Assembly: GCF_000935125.1 (NCBI RefSeq) | Contig: NZ_JRKI01000056.1 | Location: 62,001-126,000, forward strand | Length of the DNA stretch: 64,000 bases | Source: Streptomyces natalensis ATCC 27448 | GTDB lineage: Bacteria; Actinomycetota; Actinomycetes; Streptomycetales; Streptomycetaceae | Direction: 5' to 3' | In this document: piece after piece, positions 51,844-60,011 of the stretch | How positions within the stretch are numbered: the first letter of the stretch is position 1 | Layout of the letters: every line of letters begins with the position of its first letter | Notes under the pieces: generated by a model | What the model was told of the DNA's origin: nothing | The model's database searches: none | What the model saw: only the letters and a program-made list of their open reading frames with translations | Position numbers and translations under genes: made by a program

Positions 51844-53385
51844 CTAGTCGAGGTAGTCGCGCAGGACCTGGGAGCGCGACGGGTGCCGCAGCTTGGACAT
51901 CGTCTTCGACTCGATCTGGCGGATCCGCTCGCGGGTGACGCCGTAGACCTTGCCGATCTCGTCCAGCGTCTTGGGCTGGCCGTCGGTGAGGCCGAAGCGC
52001 ATGGAGACCACGCCGGCCTCGCGCTCGGAGAGGGTGTCCAGCACCGAGTGCAGCTGCTCCTGGAGGAGCGTGAAGCTGACCGCATCGGCCGGGACGACCG
52101 CCTCGGAGTCCTCGATCAGGTCACCGAACTCGCTGTCGCCGTCCTCGCCCAGCGGGGTGTGCAGCGAGATCGGCTCGCGGCCGTACTTCTGGACCTCGAT
52201 GACCTTCTCGGGGGTCATGTCGAGTTCCTTGGCCAGCTCCTCCGGGGTGGGCTCGCGGCCCAGGTCCTGGAGCATCTGGCGCTGGACGCGGGCCAGCTTG
52301 TTGATGACCTCGACCATGTGGACGGGGATACGGATGGTGCGGGCCTGGTCGGCCATGGCGCGGGTGATGGCCTGGCGGATCCACCACGTCGCGTAGGTCG
52401 AGAACTTGTAGCCCTTGGTGTAGTCGAACTTCTCGACCGCGCGGATCAGACCGAGGTTGCCCTCCTGGATCAGGTCCAGGAAGAGCATGCCGCGGCCGGT
52501 GTAGCGCTTGGCCAGCGAGACCACCAGACGGAGGTTGGCCTCCAGCAGGTGGTTCTTGGCCCGGCGGCCGTCCTCGGCGATGATCTCCAGCTCGCGCTTG
52601 AGCTTCGGCGCGAGCTTGTCGGAGTTCGCCAGCTTGTCCTCGGCGAACAGGCCCGCCTCGATGCGCTTGGCGAGCTCGACCTCCTGCTCGGCGTTGAGGA
52701 GGGGGACCTTGCCGATCTGCTTGAGGTAGTCCTTGACCGGGTCGGCGGTGGCGCCGGCCGCGGCGACCTGCTGCGCGGGGGCGTCGTCCTCGTCCTCGTC
52801 GGACAGGACGAAGCCGGCGTTCTCCGCACCCTCGGCGGGCTCGGCGTCGGTCTTGCCGGGCGCCGGGGTCTCCTCGGGCGCCTCGTCGTCGAGCAGCTCG
52901 TCGACGTCCTTCTTGGCCGCGGTCTTCTTCGCGGTCGTCTTCTTCGCCGCCGTCTTCTTGGCGGCCGTCTTCTTCGCGGTGGTCTTCTTCGCCGCCGCCT
53001 TCTTCGCGGGGGCGGCCTCGGTCTCACCGGCCGGGTCCGCCATGGTGGCGGCCGCGGCGGTGGCCTTCTTCACCGTGGCGGTCTTGGCCGCTACGGTCTT
53101 GGTGGCGGTGCGCTTCGCCGGACTCTTCGCTGCGACGCTCTTGCGGGTGCGCTTGGGCGCCTCTGCGGCACTGACCATCAGCGTCACACCCTCCTCGTCG
53201 AGGATCTGGTTGAGGCTGCGCAGAACGTTCTTCCACTGGGTTGGCGGAATCTGGTCAGCCTCGAAGGCCCGACGCACGTCATCGCCGGCGATCTGCCCAT
53301 CAGCCTTTCCCCGCTCGATGAGCGCCATCACAGACTCGGACTCGGCGATCTCCGGCGGGAGCGTACGGGATGTGCTGGCCGACAC
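51844..53385 (-). CDS. hrdB: Principal RNA polymerase sigma factor HrdB
   Basis: A 513-residue primary sigma-70 factor. The N-terminal region 1.1-like part starts VSASTSRTLPPEIAES. A lysine/alanine-rich segment of AAKKT-type pentapeptides (about 127-159) and an acidic stretch ending SDEDEDDAPAQQ follow. Then come region 1.2 (DPVKDYLKQIGKVPLL), regions 2.1-2.4 (NLRLVVSLAKRY, DLIQEGNLGLIRAVEKF, TYATWWIRQAI) and regions 3 and 4 (TREVRIQQI-type RERIRQIESKTMSKLRHP). It drives transcription of housekeeping genes. The start is GTG 53383-53385 with GAGAGG upstream; the open frame before it is not conserved. The body is nearly identical to S. coelicolor HrdB as I remember it. Confidence 0.97.
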   Translation of the reverse strand: MSASTSRTLPPEIAESESVMALIERGKADGQIAGDDVRRAFEADQIPPTQWKNVLRSLNQILDEEGVTLMVSAAEAPKRTRKSVAAKSPAKRTATKTVAAKTATVKKATAAAATMADPAGETEAAPAKKAAAKKTTAKKTAAKKTAAKKTTAKKTAAKKDVDELLDDEAPEETPAPGKTDAEPAEGAENAGFVLSDEDEDDAPAQQVAAAGATADPVKDYLKQIGKVPLLNAEQEVELAKRIEAGLFAEDKLANSDKLAPKLKRELEIIAEDGRRAKNHLLEANLRLVVSLAKRYTGRGMLFLDLIQEGNLGLIRAVEKFDYTKGYKFSTYATWWIRQAITRAMADQARTIRIPVHMVEVINKLARVQRQMLQDLGREPTPEELAKELDMTPEKVIEVQKYGREPISLHTPLGEDGDSEFGDLIEDSEAVVPADAVSFTLLQEQLHSVLDTLSEREAGVVSMRFGLTDGQPKTLDEIGKVYGVTRERIRQIESKTMSKLRHPSRSQVLRDYLD

Positions 53386-53788
53386 GAACAACCTCTCGGA
53401 ACGATGGAAACGGCTTCCGACCCCGTCCAGTGTGGATCGGAGCCGACGACCGCCGGTGGGGATGGACCGGCGGCGCAGGGGCAACCGGGGAGCTGAACAG
53501 CGTCATGTACGCCGTTCGTATTCCCTCCTCGGCTATCACCTCTTAAGTCATCGCGCTTCCCCGAAGAGCGTTACGCCCAATCTGCGTGGCCCGAGTCACA
53601 CTCCATAACCACCCATTCCCTGTCATATGACATGCAATCCTCCGGAACCCCCTCGTCGGATCCGGGCGACGCCCCGGATCCGACGATCCCGACTGCCGTC
53701 ATCGCGTACGGCGCACCCCGCCCGTGGGGGGCACGGGGCCGTCCGGCCGCGTGGCACCTACGGTCCGTACGCATTCGGGTACGGGGCT
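53386..53788. other. hrdB upstream region
   Basis: Four hundred and three gene-free bases that must contain the hrdB promoter(s) and the end of the whiH transcript. A minus-strand GGAAT (53524-53520) and GTT (53498-53496) resemble a SigR promoter, but their 21-base spacing is too long. The whiH-side hairpin is listed separately. Confidence 0.5.
53654..53685 (-). terminator. Hairpin downstream of whiH
   Basis: 13-bp perfect stem CGTCGGATCCGGG / CCCGGATCCGACG with a 6-base loop, about 100 bases past the whiH stop; separates whiH from hrdB. Confidence 0.7.
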
Positions 53789-54727
53789 TCAGTGCTCGCG
53801 GGGCGCGGGGACGACATGGTCGACGGGCGTCCCGGAGCCCTGGCCGCCGGCCTCTCCGTGGGCGGCGAGGAGCTGGCGCATCGCGGACTCGGCCGCCGTG
53901 GCGTCGCCGGAGCCGATGGCGTCGACGATCCGCATGTGCTGGCCCACGGAGGTCTCGACGGGGCGCTCGCAGCCGCCGGAGGGGCCGCCGGAGACATGCA
54001 GTGCGGAGGTGACGATGCCGGAGAGGTGCTCGAGCATGCGGTTGCCGGCGAGCGAGAGCAGGAGGGTGTGGAACTCGGCGTCGGCGCGGCCGAAGGTCAC
54101 GGTGTCGCCCTGGGCGGCGGAGTGGCCCATGATCTCGACCATGTCGGCGAGGCGCTGCTGGATGTCCTCGCGGCCGTGGCCCGCGGCGAGGCGGGCGGCG
54201 AGCGGCTCGATGGTCCAGCGCAGCTCGCACAGCTCGCGGCGCTGGTCGTCGCGCTGCGGCCCGTAGGCCCGCCACTCGATGATGTCGGGGTCGAGGAGGT
54301 TCCAGTCGCTGACGGGGCGGACCCGGGTGCCGACGTTGGGGCGGGCGCTGACCAGGCCCTTGGCCTCGAGGACGCGCAGCGACTCGCGGACGACGGTCCG
54401 CGAGACCTCGAAGCGCTGGCCGATCTCCTCGGGGACGAGCGGGCGGTCGGCGCCGAGGTCGCCGGAGACGATCATCTGCCCGAGCTGCTGGACGAGTTGG
54501 CCGTGCAGGCCGCGGCCGCGGCTGCCGGCGTTGCGGCGGCCGACGCGGCCCATGTCTGCTTCGGAGCCGTCCCAGACCGGCGGGACGCGCTCGGCGCGGT
54601 CCACGCCTGGCGCGTTTGCGGCATTGGCGCCGTTGGCGTAGGGGTAGCGGTCAAGCTCGCCCGGACCTGCGAGGCCGGTGTCGCCGGGGCGAGCCGCGGT
54701 CATCATGGTGTGCGCAAGGGTACTCAC
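53789..54727 (-). CDS. whiH: Sporulation regulator WhiH (GntR family)
   Basis: A 312-residue FadR-type regulator. It has a variable N-terminus, then the invariant-looking block GRGLHGQLVQQLGQMIVSGDLG and the helix-turn-helix PEEIGQRFEVSRTVVRESLRVLEAKGLV. The FCD domain contains DWNLLDPDIIEWRA, ADAEFHTLLLSLAGNRML and a terminal APREH. Sequence and position directly upstream of hrdB identify whiH, needed in S. coelicolor aerial hyphae for regular sporulation septation and transcribed by sigma-WhiG. Start: GTG 54725-54727 (VSTLAHTMMTAARP) with AAGGA upstream; frame open to 54811. A WhiG-like -10 lies about 95 bases upstream. Confidence 0.9.
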   Translation of the reverse strand: MSTLAHTMMTAARPGDTGLAGPGELDRYPYANGANAANAPGVDRAERVPPVWDGSEADMGRVGRRNAGSRGRGLHGQLVQQLGQMIVSGDLGADRPLVPEEIGQRFEVSRTVVRESLRVLEAKGLVSARPNVGTRVRPVSDWNLLDPDIIEWRAYGPQRDDQRRELCELRWTIEPLAARLAAGHGREDIQQRLADMVEIMGHSAAQGDTVTFGRADAEFHTLLLSLAGNRMLEHLSGIVTSALHVSGGPSGGCERPVETSVGQHMRIVDAIGSGDATAAESAMRQLLAAHGEAGGQGSGTPVDHVVPAPREH

Positions 54728-54819
54728 GCATCCTTTGTCGGCGACACCCTGAACACCCTTGAGGTCTTTGGTGAAAAGCACACGAAAGGGTGATCGTCCG
54801 TCATCTCTCAATTGACGCT

Positions 54820-54827
54820 TTATCGGA
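54820..54827 (-). promoter_or_regulatory. WhiG-like -10 element for whiH
   Basis: On the minus strand TCCGATAA matches the sigma-WhiG -10 GCCGATAA at 7 of 8 bases. It is placed to start a whiH leader of about 85 bases. A TAAA -35 is not seen at the expected 15-16-base distance (CCGC there), so the call is tentative. Confidence 0.45.
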
Positions 54828-54901
54828 AAGAAATGCGCTGCCTGCGGTGAGTTGCGGACAGTGGCGCAACAACGGGGCCGCGAAGCGGGCGCGGTAGGGG
54901 G

Positions 54902-56836
54902 TCAGCGGGCCCAGCCGCGGAGCATGGTGAGGGCATAAGCGCAGACCAGCGCGGCCAGTGACAACGCCATTGCGCTGCCGACGGGTTGGGTCGCAAGTCG
55001 GACGGCGACCGATACGGCCTGGTCGATTCCGGACGGCCAGCGATAGAGAGCCGACGACCCCAGTCGCCCCGGGAGTCCCACCAGTGACCGGGCCGCGGGC
55101 TCGGTCACCATGCGCTGCACGAGCGGCAGTACGACGACGGGTACGGCGAGGACGGCGGCCAACCCCGTTGCGGTGGAGCGGAATACGCCGGCGGCCAGGA
55201 CCCCGGACCAGGCGCAGCCGATGAGCAATCCCAGCCAACTGACCGCGAGAACAGGCCACTCGGTGACACTGGTGATCGCATGCGGACCGAACAGGTAGCG
55301 GACACCGGCTTCGTCGGCGGCGAGCAGGAAGATCCCGAGGGCCAGCGCGGAGCCGCCGCTGACGAGGAGTTTGGCGGCGAGCAGTCCGAGGCGGCGGGGT
55401 ACGGTGCCGCGTTCGGGAGCCAGCGCCGGGTAGCGGAACTCCTGGCCGAAGGCGAGCGCTCCGAGGAGGCCGGCGCCGAGTGCGGCCGGGGGGAAGGGCA
55501 GTTGGCGGGGCCAGCCGGTGAGGACGCGGGACATCGGGGCGTCGCCGAGACCGGCCAGCAGCAGGGCCAGGCCCAGGGAGACCAGGACGGTGGCGACGGC
55601 GACGAACAGGCCCGCGCGATCGCTGAGCGTGCGGCGCAGTTCGTACCGCAGCGGCCAGGCGGGGCCGGGGGCGGGCAGCCGGGGGATGGCGAGTTCTTCG
55701 ACGACGGGTGCCGCGGAGCGGGCCGGGCGGGCGGCGGGGACGGTGACGCCGATGATCGGGAGGGTGAGGGTGTCGGACACGGTGTCCGAGCCCTTGGGTG
55801 CGATGGCGGCGCGGGCGGCCTGGATGACGCGGACCATCGGGGCTCGGGCGAGTGCGGGGGCGGCGCCGTCCGGGGGTGCGGGGGCGGGCGGGAGCGCGGC
55901 GGAGGTGCGGCCGTCGGCGCGTTCGAGCGGGGTGACCGGTCCGGTGTCGGCGACCTCGTCGGCGAGCTGGTGCACCAGGATGCCGTGGCGGAAGGCGGCC
56001 TCCCCCACGGCGGCGCAGCTGCTGCCGTAGACAGCGAGGCGGGTGCCGCTCTCGCGGACGACTTCGATGGTGCGGGCGACGGCGGGGTCCGCGACGGGGT
56101 CGGCGCGCTGGGATTCGTCGACGAGGAGGGTGGCGAGGCGGTCGGCTTGCGGGGAACGGACGGCGACCCTGGGGCGCAGCCGGGTGCGGGCGAAGTCGGC
56201 GGCTTCCTGATCGGCGACAAGTCGGCCTGCTTGCATGGCGACCACGTGGTCAGCGATGCGGGCGGCCTCCTTGGGGTCGCGTGAGGTGGTGAGGACGGCG
56301 CCGCCCTGTGCCGCGTAGCTGCGCAGCATGCCGTGCAGCCAGGCGGCCTCGCGGCGGGAGACGCCTTCGGCGGGGTCGTCGAGTACCAGGGTGTGCGGGT
56401 CGCCGATGAGGGCGGCGGCCAGGCCCAGGCGGCGGTCCATCCCGCGGGAGAACTCGCCCACGCGCTGTTCGGCCAGTCCGCTGAGGCCGACGAGGTCGAG
56501 GACGTCGTCGGCGCGGGTGGCGGGGACGCCGGCGGCGGCGCTGAGCATGCGCAGATGGCCGCGGGCGGTGCGGGAGGGGTCGGCGGGGGTGTCGCCCAGG
56601 AGGACGCCGAGTTCGCGGGCGGGGTTGGGGATGCGGTGCAGGGCGCGGCCGCGGAAGAGGGCGACGCCGCGGCCGCGTTCGAGTTGCAGCATCAGGCGCA
56701 GGGCGGTGGTCTTGCCCGCGGCGGCCGGGCCGAGGAGGACGGTCACCTGGCCCGGCCGTGCTTCGAGGCTCAGGTCGTCGACGGCGGGCGGGAGTTCGCC
56801 GCGGGGGGCGCTGGTCAGTCCGACGGCCTGGATCAT
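54902..56836 (-). CDS. One-piece ABC transporter (ATPase fused to ABC-2-type membrane domain)
   Basis: A 644-residue protein. The N-terminal nucleotide-binding domain has Walker A GPAAAGKTT (36-44), signature FSRGMDRRLGLA (129-140) and Walker B TLVLDDP (149-155). A low-complexity linker (about 300-345) leads to a C-terminal part with about six TM helices. The ATPase is degenerate: the catalytic Glu after Walker B is Asp154, the LSGG serine-glycines are altered, and the switch His is Arg186. It may bind but hydrolyse ATP slowly. It is conserved next to whiH in Streptomyces to my knowledge. Cargo unknown. Start: ATG 56834-56836. Confidence 0.82.
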   Translation of the reverse strand: MIQAVGLTSAPRGELPPAVDDLSLEARPGQVTVLLGPAAAGKTTALRLMLQLERGRGVALFRGRALHRIPNPARELGVLLGDTPADPSRTARGHLRMLSAAAGVPATRADDVLDLVGLSGLAEQRVGEFSRGMDRRLGLAAALIGDPHTLVLDDPAEGVSRREAAWLHGMLRSYAAQGGAVLTTSRDPKEAARIADHVVAMQAGRLVADQEAADFARTRLRPRVAVRSPQADRLATLLVDESQRADPVADPAVARTIEVVRESGTRLAVYGSSCAAVGEAAFRHGILVHQLADEVADTGPVTPLERADGRTSAALPPAPAPPDGAAPALARAPMVRVIQAARAAIAPKGSDTVSDTLTLPIIGVTVPAARPARSAAPVVEELAIPRLPAPGPAWPLRYELRRTLSDRAGLFVAVATVLVSLGLALLLAGLGDAPMSRVLTGWPRQLPFPPAALGAGLLGALAFGQEFRYPALAPERGTVPRRLGLLAAKLLVSGGSALALGIFLLAADEAGVRYLFGPHAITSVTEWPVLAVSWLGLLIGCAWSGVLAAGVFRSTATGLAAVLAVPVVVLPLVQRMVTEPAARSLVGLPGRLGSSALYRWPSGIDQAVSVAVRLATQPVGSAMALSLAALVCAYALTMLRGWAR

Positions 56837-56975
56837 CGCGTCCCTCGCAGGGCGTGAGACCGTTCGGTGGCTTGAGGGGGTACGAGAGGGCTCACCCGGC
56901 CAAGGTAGCGCTATATGTCCTATTTACCCGTAATTACCGGGCTGGGGTGCCCTGTCGTGTCCCGCATGCGGCGGA

Positions 56976-57752
56976 TCAGACCTCCGGGCGCAGCATCGGC
57001 GGGTTGAGCAGCGTTGCGCCGCCGGCCCGGAACAGCTGTGCGGGGCGGCCGCCCTGACGGGTCGTCGTACCTCCGGTGGGCACCAGGAAGCCCGGGGTGC
57101 CGGTCACCTTGCGGTGGAAGTTACGGGGATCGAGCGCGACGCCCCAAACCGCTTCGTAGACGCGCCGCAGCTCGCCGACGGTGAATTCCGGCGGGCAGAA
57201 GGCGGTGGCGAGGGAGGAGTACTCGATCTTCGAGCGGGCCCGCTCGACGCCGTCGCCGAGAATCTGTGCGTGGTCGAAGGCCAGCGGTGCCGACATCTCG
57301 CCGTCGCGGCCGTGGGTGCCGTCCTGTTCGAGGAGGGTTTCCACCGGGGCCCAGCGCGCGCTGTGGGCGTCGCCGCCGGCGCGCGGGGCGGGCAGGTCGG
57401 GCGCGAGGACGAGGTGGGCGACGCTGACGACGCGCATCCTGGGGTCGCGTCGGGGGTCGCCGTAGGTGGCGAGCTGTTCGAGGTGTGCGCCGTACGCGGG
57501 CGGCGGGCCTTCCGGGGACTGGGCATGCAGACCGGTCTCCTCGGCGAGTTCCCGGGCGGCCGCGTCCGCGAGGTCCTCATCGGCCCGGACGAATCCGCCG
57601 GGCAGGGCCCAGCGTCCCTGGAACGGCGGCTCACCCCGGCGTACGGCCAGCGCGCACAGCGCATGGCGGCGCACGGTGAGCACGACCAGGTCGACGGTGA
57701 CGGCGAAGGGCGGAAAGGCCGACGGGTCGTAGGGAGGCATGCCCGCGATCAT
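56976..57752 (-). CDS. Nudix hydrolase with C-terminal winged helix (NrtR-like)
   Basis: A 258-residue two-domain protein. The Nudix domain (about 15-155) has a complete box GFVRADEDLADAAARELAEE (GX5EX7REUXEEXGU, from about residue 53). The C-terminal winged-helix-like domain (about 160-240) contains FTVGELRRVYEAVWGVALDPRNFHRKV. This is the architecture of NrtR regulators of NAD metabolism and of related ADP-ribose/nucleotide-sugar hydrolases; with an intact box it could also hydrolyse its ligand. Start ATG 57750-57752 is supported by AGGCGG six bases upstream. An inverted repeat covers the upstream SD region, suggesting self-control. It lies 37 bases after the debranching-like gene. Confidence 0.85.
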   Translation of the reverse strand: MIAGMPPYDPSAFPPFAVTVDLVVLTVRRHALCALAVRRGEPPFQGRWALPGGFVRADEDLADAAARELAEETGLHAQSPEGPPPAYGAHLEQLATYGDPRRDPRMRVVSVAHLVLAPDLPAPRAGGDAHSARWAPVETLLEQDGTHGRDGEMSAPLAFDHAQILGDGVERARSKIEYSSLATAFCPPEFTVGELRRVYEAVWGVALDPRNFHRKVTGTPGFLVPTGGTTTRQGGRPAQLFRAGGATLLNPPMLRPEV

Positions 57753-57754
57753 AG

Positions 57755-57769
57755 TCGTCCGCCTGACGA
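57755..57769. promoter_or_regulatory. Inverted repeat at the Nudix/HTH start
   Basis: TCGTC-N5-GACGA immediately upstream of the start codon, overlapping its SD. The wider CCTGAC...GTCAGG arrangement extends to about 57793. A candidate operator for the encoded winged-helix protein; I cannot match it to a published NrtR box. Confidence 0.35.
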
Positions 57770-57789
57770 TAAACAGGTCTTGATGACTG

Positions 57790-59907
57790 TCAGGAGCCCA
57801 GTTGCAGACCGTCCGCCGCCGCCTCGATCATTCCCATGCCGAGCCTGCTGACCCGTACGGCGAACGGCTGCCCGGCGACGCTGAGCCCGGTGAACTGCAT
57901 CGCGCCCAGCGGGGCGCTGCCCAGCGGCCGGACGGCCACCGTGCCGGCGGGCACATCGGGGCGCAGGCCGGCGAGCGCGAGCAGTATCTGGACCGCGCCG
58001 GCCGCTGCGACCGCCGCGGGACGGCAGGCCGCGGGGTGCGGGACGGGTACGCCGCCGGCGGTGCGCTGCTCCCCCGCGTACATCTCCGGGAGGCGGTGGC
58101 CGAAGCTGTCCGCGGCGTCGAGGAGGCCCCGCGCCAGGGCTCCGGCCGGCTTGTCGTGGCCGGCGGCGGCCAGTCCGGCGACGGCGACGGCGGTCTCATG
58201 GACGCGGACCGCGCCGCTGCGGTGACCGAACGGGTTGTGGCCCGGCTCCTTGGCGCCCAGGCTGCGCAGGCCCCAGCCGGTGTCCAGGGCGGGGCCGGCC
58301 AGGAGTCCGGCCAGCCGGCCGGTTTGTGCGGTGTCCAGCAGACCGGGGGCGAAGGTGCCGCCGCCGAGCAGTCCGGTGTCGAGGAGATGGGCCGCGCCGG
58401 CGCCGAGGTACGGCAGCGGGCGGCCGTCGCCGGTGAGCCGGCCGGCGGGGCGGCCCCCGGCCCGGTCCTCCAGCCAGAAGTCCGTACGGAACCGGGCGCG
58501 CAGGTCCGCGGCCCACTCCCGCAGCTCCGCCGCACCGGTTGAGCCGGTGGCGTCGAGCAGGTCGGCGCCGAGGAGGGCGGCGCGGTGTGCATGGGCCTGG
58601 GTCTCGCAGCGGTACGGCCCGTCGGGCGCGGGGTCGGGGACGTATCCGCCGCGCCTGGTGCCGGTCTTCTCACTCGCGCGACGCAGCCATCGCAGACAGC
58701 GTTCGGCGGCGGGCAGCAGCCGCTCGGTGTCCTGGCCGGGCAGGCCCCAGCGGCGCGCCTCGGCCAGAACGGCGGGGAACAGCAGTGTGGCCTCGATGCC
58801 CGTGCAACTCGGCGGGGCGTGCGGTCCGGTGTCCCTCAGGGCTCCGGGGATTCGGCCGAAATCCGCCCCTGGGGTGGCCTGTTGCGTACGGGCGAGGGTG
58901 CGCAGGGTGCCCGCGGCGAGCCTGGTGCCCAGCGGCAGCAGTATCCGGGCGGTCCACAGCGCCTCCGCCGGGGCGAGCCCGCAGCGCCAGGGGAAGCCGC
59001 CCGCGACGTAGACGTCCGCAGGCTCGGCCGAATCGCGCATCACCAGGCCGTACAGGTCGTCGAGGCTGCCGACCAGGAGGGCGTCGGCGCGGTGGTCGTC
59101 GCACTCCAGGCGGGCGGGTGAGAAGGGGCGCGGCGGCCGGTCACCGCGCGGGCGGGGGGCGAGGGTGCGGGTACGCGGGCCGGGAATCGGGACCCGCCAG
59201 CGGCGCCGGCCGCCGGACGGGCGACCGCCCAGGGATGCGCCGGGCTCGTGGCCGAGCCGGATGTGCAGCTCGATGGTGCGGTGGCCCCCGGGCGGCAGGT
59301 CCAGTTCCCAGCACAACAGGCCCGCCGAGGCGAGCGCGTCCTGGGGCGCGGGCGATGCGGAGACCACCGCGTGGGCTCCGGGCGCCGACCAGCGGAGCCC
59401 GGAACCGTGGACGGCGGCGCGCAGTTCGGGCCCGGGGAGCCCGACGGCGACGGCGCCGAGCTCGGCGAGGTCGGTGCCCAGCCGGACCTCGACCGGGAGC
59501 CGGAGGGGCCGGGCGGCGCTGCTGTGGAAGGTGAGCCGCTCGGTGCCGTCGGCGGAGCGCAGCCGCTCCATCCGGACGTCCGGGTCCGGTCCGGGCTCCC
59601 CGGCCCTGCGGATCGTGCCGACGAACCGTGCACGGTGCGCGGCGGTCAGCCGCCCCTGGACGACGAGGGGTTCGGCGCCCGCGGCCCGTACCTCGCAGCG
59701 GGAGAGGATCCGCAGGCCGTCGCGGTAGTAGCCGTCCAGGCCCTGGCCGGTCAGCTGCCCCGAGAGGGACGAGACGGCAAGGCCCGGCAGTGCCACGCAG
59801 ACCAGCGAGGAGTGGACGGGCTGGGGCCGCGGGACCCGGGGCGGCACGGGACGCCGTTCGCCGGACGGCCGGCGGGCCGGCTGGGTGGTGGGGACGATGC
59901 CTGGCAC
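57790..59907 (-). CDS. Glycogen debranching-type amylo-alpha-1,6-glucosidase-like protein
   Basis: A 705-residue protein. The N-terminal beta-rich domain starts near residue 33, HSSLVCVALPGLAVSSLSGQLTGQGLDGYYRDGLRILSRCEV, the hallmark of the 'glycogen debranching enzyme, N-terminal' family. The C-terminal (alpha/alpha)6 barrel has VYVAGGFPWRCGLAPAEALWTARILLPL, RCETQAHAHRAALLGADLL and GLRSLGAKEPGHNPFGHRSGAVRVHE. Such proteins act on trehalose-, glycogen- or glycan-type substrates; the exact activity is unproven. The GTG start 59905-59907 has GGGAG eight bases upstream. It is followed closely by the Nudix/HTH gene, so co-transcription is likely. Confidence 0.82.
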   Translation of the reverse strand: MPGIVPTTQPARRPSGERRPVPPRVPRPQPVHSSLVCVALPGLAVSSLSGQLTGQGLDGYYRDGLRILSRCEVRAAGAEPLVVQGRLTAAHRARFVGTIRRAGEPGPDPDVRMERLRSADGTERLTFHSSAARPLRLPVEVRLGTDLAELGAVAVGLPGPELRAAVHGSGLRWSAPGAHAVVSASPAPQDALASAGLLCWELDLPPGGHRTIELHIRLGHEPGASLGGRPSGGRRRWRVPIPGPRTRTLAPRPRGDRPPRPFSPARLECDDHRADALLVGSLDDLYGLVMRDSAEPADVYVAGGFPWRCGLAPAEALWTARILLPLGTRLAAGTLRTLARTQQATPGADFGRIPGALRDTGPHAPPSCTGIEATLLFPAVLAEARRWGLPGQDTERLLPAAERCLRWLRRASEKTGTRRGGYVPDPAPDGPYRCETQAHAHRAALLGADLLDATGSTGAAELREWAADLRARFRTDFWLEDRAGGRPAGRLTGDGRPLPYLGAGAAHLLDTGLLGGGTFAPGLLDTAQTGRLAGLLAGPALDTGWGLRSLGAKEPGHNPFGHRSGAVRVHETAVAVAGLAAAGHDKPAGALARGLLDAADSFGHRLPEMYAGEQRTAGGVPVPHPAACRPAAVAAAGAVQILLALAGLRPDVPAGTVAVRPLGSAPLGAMQFTGLSVAGQPFAVRVSRLGMGMIEAAADGLQLGS

Positions 59908-60011
59908 GCTCTGCGCTCCCTGGTGGTCTCGGGGCTTCGTACGGCCTGCGCCATATTGGTGAACGGTCCGGCCGACGCGCAGGTCACGCCGGCCGGACCC
60001 CATCGGCACCC

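Noticed and set aside
53496..53524. SigR-type promoter (GGAAT...GTT) before hrdB
   Set aside because: The spacer is 21 bases where 18-19 is needed.
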